Shown piece after piece: positions 11,490 to 12,182 of a stretch of 12,182 nt of DNA. The DNA lies in assembly GCA_045601465.1 (NCBI GenBank), contig JAZRZU010000107.1, positions 1 to 12,182 on the forward strand, read 5' to 3'. A program made the translations under genes and the position numbers. The DNA comes from RGIG3009 sp045601465. Lineage in GTDB: Bacteria; Bacillota; Clostridia; Oscillospirales; Acutalibacteraceae. Position 1 is the first letter of the stretch. Each line of letters begins with the position of its first letter. The notes below the pieces were generated by a model, which ran no database searches, was not told the DNA's origin, and worked only from the letters and a program-made list of their open reading frames with translations.

Positions 11490-11886
11490 AAAAAAACGCA
11501 TAACATATACCGAAGTTTTCGAGGAAGTGCTTCCGTACTACCTGTTTATCGGTATGAGCGCCGAGGAATTTTGGAATGGGGATCCGTGGCTGGTTAAGAC
11601 CTATAGAAAGGTACACGAACTCAAGATCCAAGCAAAAAATGAGGAACTATGGCTCCAGGGCCTATACTTCCATGACGCGCTTGGCGTGGTTATCGGAAAC
11701 GCTTTCGGTGGAAAACGGGCAAAGAAACTCAAGTATCTCGAAAAGCCGATTGACATATTTGCGAAAACCGATGATGAAATCCGGCAAGAAGAGATAAAGA
11801 AACAGAATCAAATCATTGCAAACCTCAATGCCATGAAAGTAAACTGGGATGCAAGGCAAAAGAGGTTGCAACAGCAACAGAACTAA
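11440..11886 (+). CDS. Tail assembly chaperone extension, gpT-like part of the gpG-T fusion
   Basis: The -1 frame continuation of the gpG-like chaperone. After the slip at 11434-11440 the reading goes on as RKNDGFLLTEPEEDKPSKKR, then TEVFEEVLPYYLFIGMSAEEFW, a helix with YRKVHELKIQAKNEELWLQG, FHDALGVVIGNAFG, and a Gln-rich end. The fusion would be 256 aa (108 shared plus 148). The T part typically links the chaperone to the tail tube protein. A GTG at 11527 is the first start codon that could allow independent translation, but it lacks a good binding site and would cut off the linker, so frameshift expression is far more likely. The gene ends 17 bp before the tape measure start. Confidence 0.82.
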   Translation, partial: RKNDGFLLTEPEEDKPSKKRITYTEVFEEVLPYYLFIGMSAEEFWNGDPWLVKTYRKVHELKIQAKNEELWLQGLYFHDALGVVIGNAFGGKRAKKLKYLEKPIDIFAKTDDEIRQEEIKKQNQIIANLNAMKVNWDARQKRLQQQQN

Positions 11887-11903
11887 TTTGGAGTTGATGC
11901 GCT

Positions 11904-12182
11904 TTGGCAAACATTGACAGTTTAACAATTCAAGTAAAGGCGAGTAGCGCGTCGGCATCTAAGGATATAAACAGGCTTACCGCTGCCATTGAAGCCTTGA
12001 ACAGGGCGACCAAGGGCGGTGGCATGATTAGAATCGCACACGAAACAAAAGAAGTCAGCAGAGCCACAGAAACGGCTACGAAGGGTGCGTATAAGTTTCT
12101 TGCGTCTATCACAAGGATTGCGAAATACAGACTTCTGCGCACAGCCTTAAAGGAAATTACGCAAGCATTCCGGGAAGGCATT
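11904..12182 (+). CDS. Tape measure protein, N-terminal part
   Basis: The first 93 codons of a gene that runs off the right edge. In siphophages the tape measure protein fills the tail tube and sets its length, so the complete protein is probably long. Seen: the start ANIDSLTIQVKASSASASKD and INRLTAAIEALNRATKG, matching the N-terminus usual for Firmicutes tape measures (a strand followed by a helix with repeated small residues), then charged helices (about 47-90). Start: TTG at 11904 with GGAG 10 nt ahead; the nearby ATG at 11897 is out of frame and stops after six codons. The position directly after the chaperone pair confirms the assignment. Confidence 0.85.
   Translation, partial: MANIDSLTIQVKASSASASKDINRLTAAIEALNRATKGGGMIRIAHETKEVSRATETATKGAYKFLASITRIAKYRLLRTALKEITQAFREGI

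Noticed and set aside
11527..11886. Second chaperone ORF as an independent gene from GTG at 11527
   Set aside because: No good ribosome binding site; the frame is open well upstream, back to the slippery heptamer, and the downstream stem fits frameshift expression.

Overview
The window is most likely part of the genome of a tailed phage or prophage (siphovirus-like) of a Firmicutes host, probably an anaerobic gut or rumen Clostridiales. This rests on the classic head-and-tail gene order, strong AAGGAG-type ribosome binding sites, frequent GTG and TTG starts, sigma-A-type promoter sequences, and proteins that resemble Clostridiales phage structural proteins. I could not run a search, so the host assignment is inference. 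Nothing in the window (no integrase, no att site) says whether the phage is temperate.

Layout. Positions 1-1426 are AT-rich and read leftward. A two-gene operon encodes a cysteine-rich GP88-like protein (689-1426) and a small membrane-anchored coiled-coil protein (318-671), and ends in a strong intrinsic terminator (286-314). Positions 1427-2383 form a long control region without a convincing gene. It holds two leftward promoter candidates, short direct and inverted repeats, and a candidate pseudoknotted RNA leader facing right. A small acidic protein gene (2384-2584) ends in a terminator. It is followed by two clusters of four 12-bp TGTGTC repeats next to an AT-rich tract, directly upstream of the large terminase gene.

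From 2893 to the right edge the window is the rightward packaging, head and tail module: large terminase, promoter and leader, portal, a 57-aa coupled ORF, strong terminator, MuF-like minor head protein, four-hairpin leader, scaffold, major capsid, a 43-aa lysine-rich ORF, four connector or tail-completion proteins, major tail protein, terminator, the two tail assembly chaperone ORFs joined by a -1 frameshift signal, and the start of the tape measure protein. Most genes are packed with start/stop overlaps (ATGA, TAATG, GTG or TTG overlaps). The few real gaps are therefore notable, and each contains a promoter, terminator or foldable RNA.

The genes act together as a DNA-packaging motor (TerL plus portal), a scaffold-directed HK97-fold procapsid, a neck of head-tail adaptors, and a long non-contractile tail whose chaperones and tape measure set tube assembly. 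The most unusual points are the iteron-like array in place of a visible small terminase gene, the near-ideal frameshift signal with a perfect 8-bp stem, the structured intergenic RNAs, and strong terminators inside the late operon.
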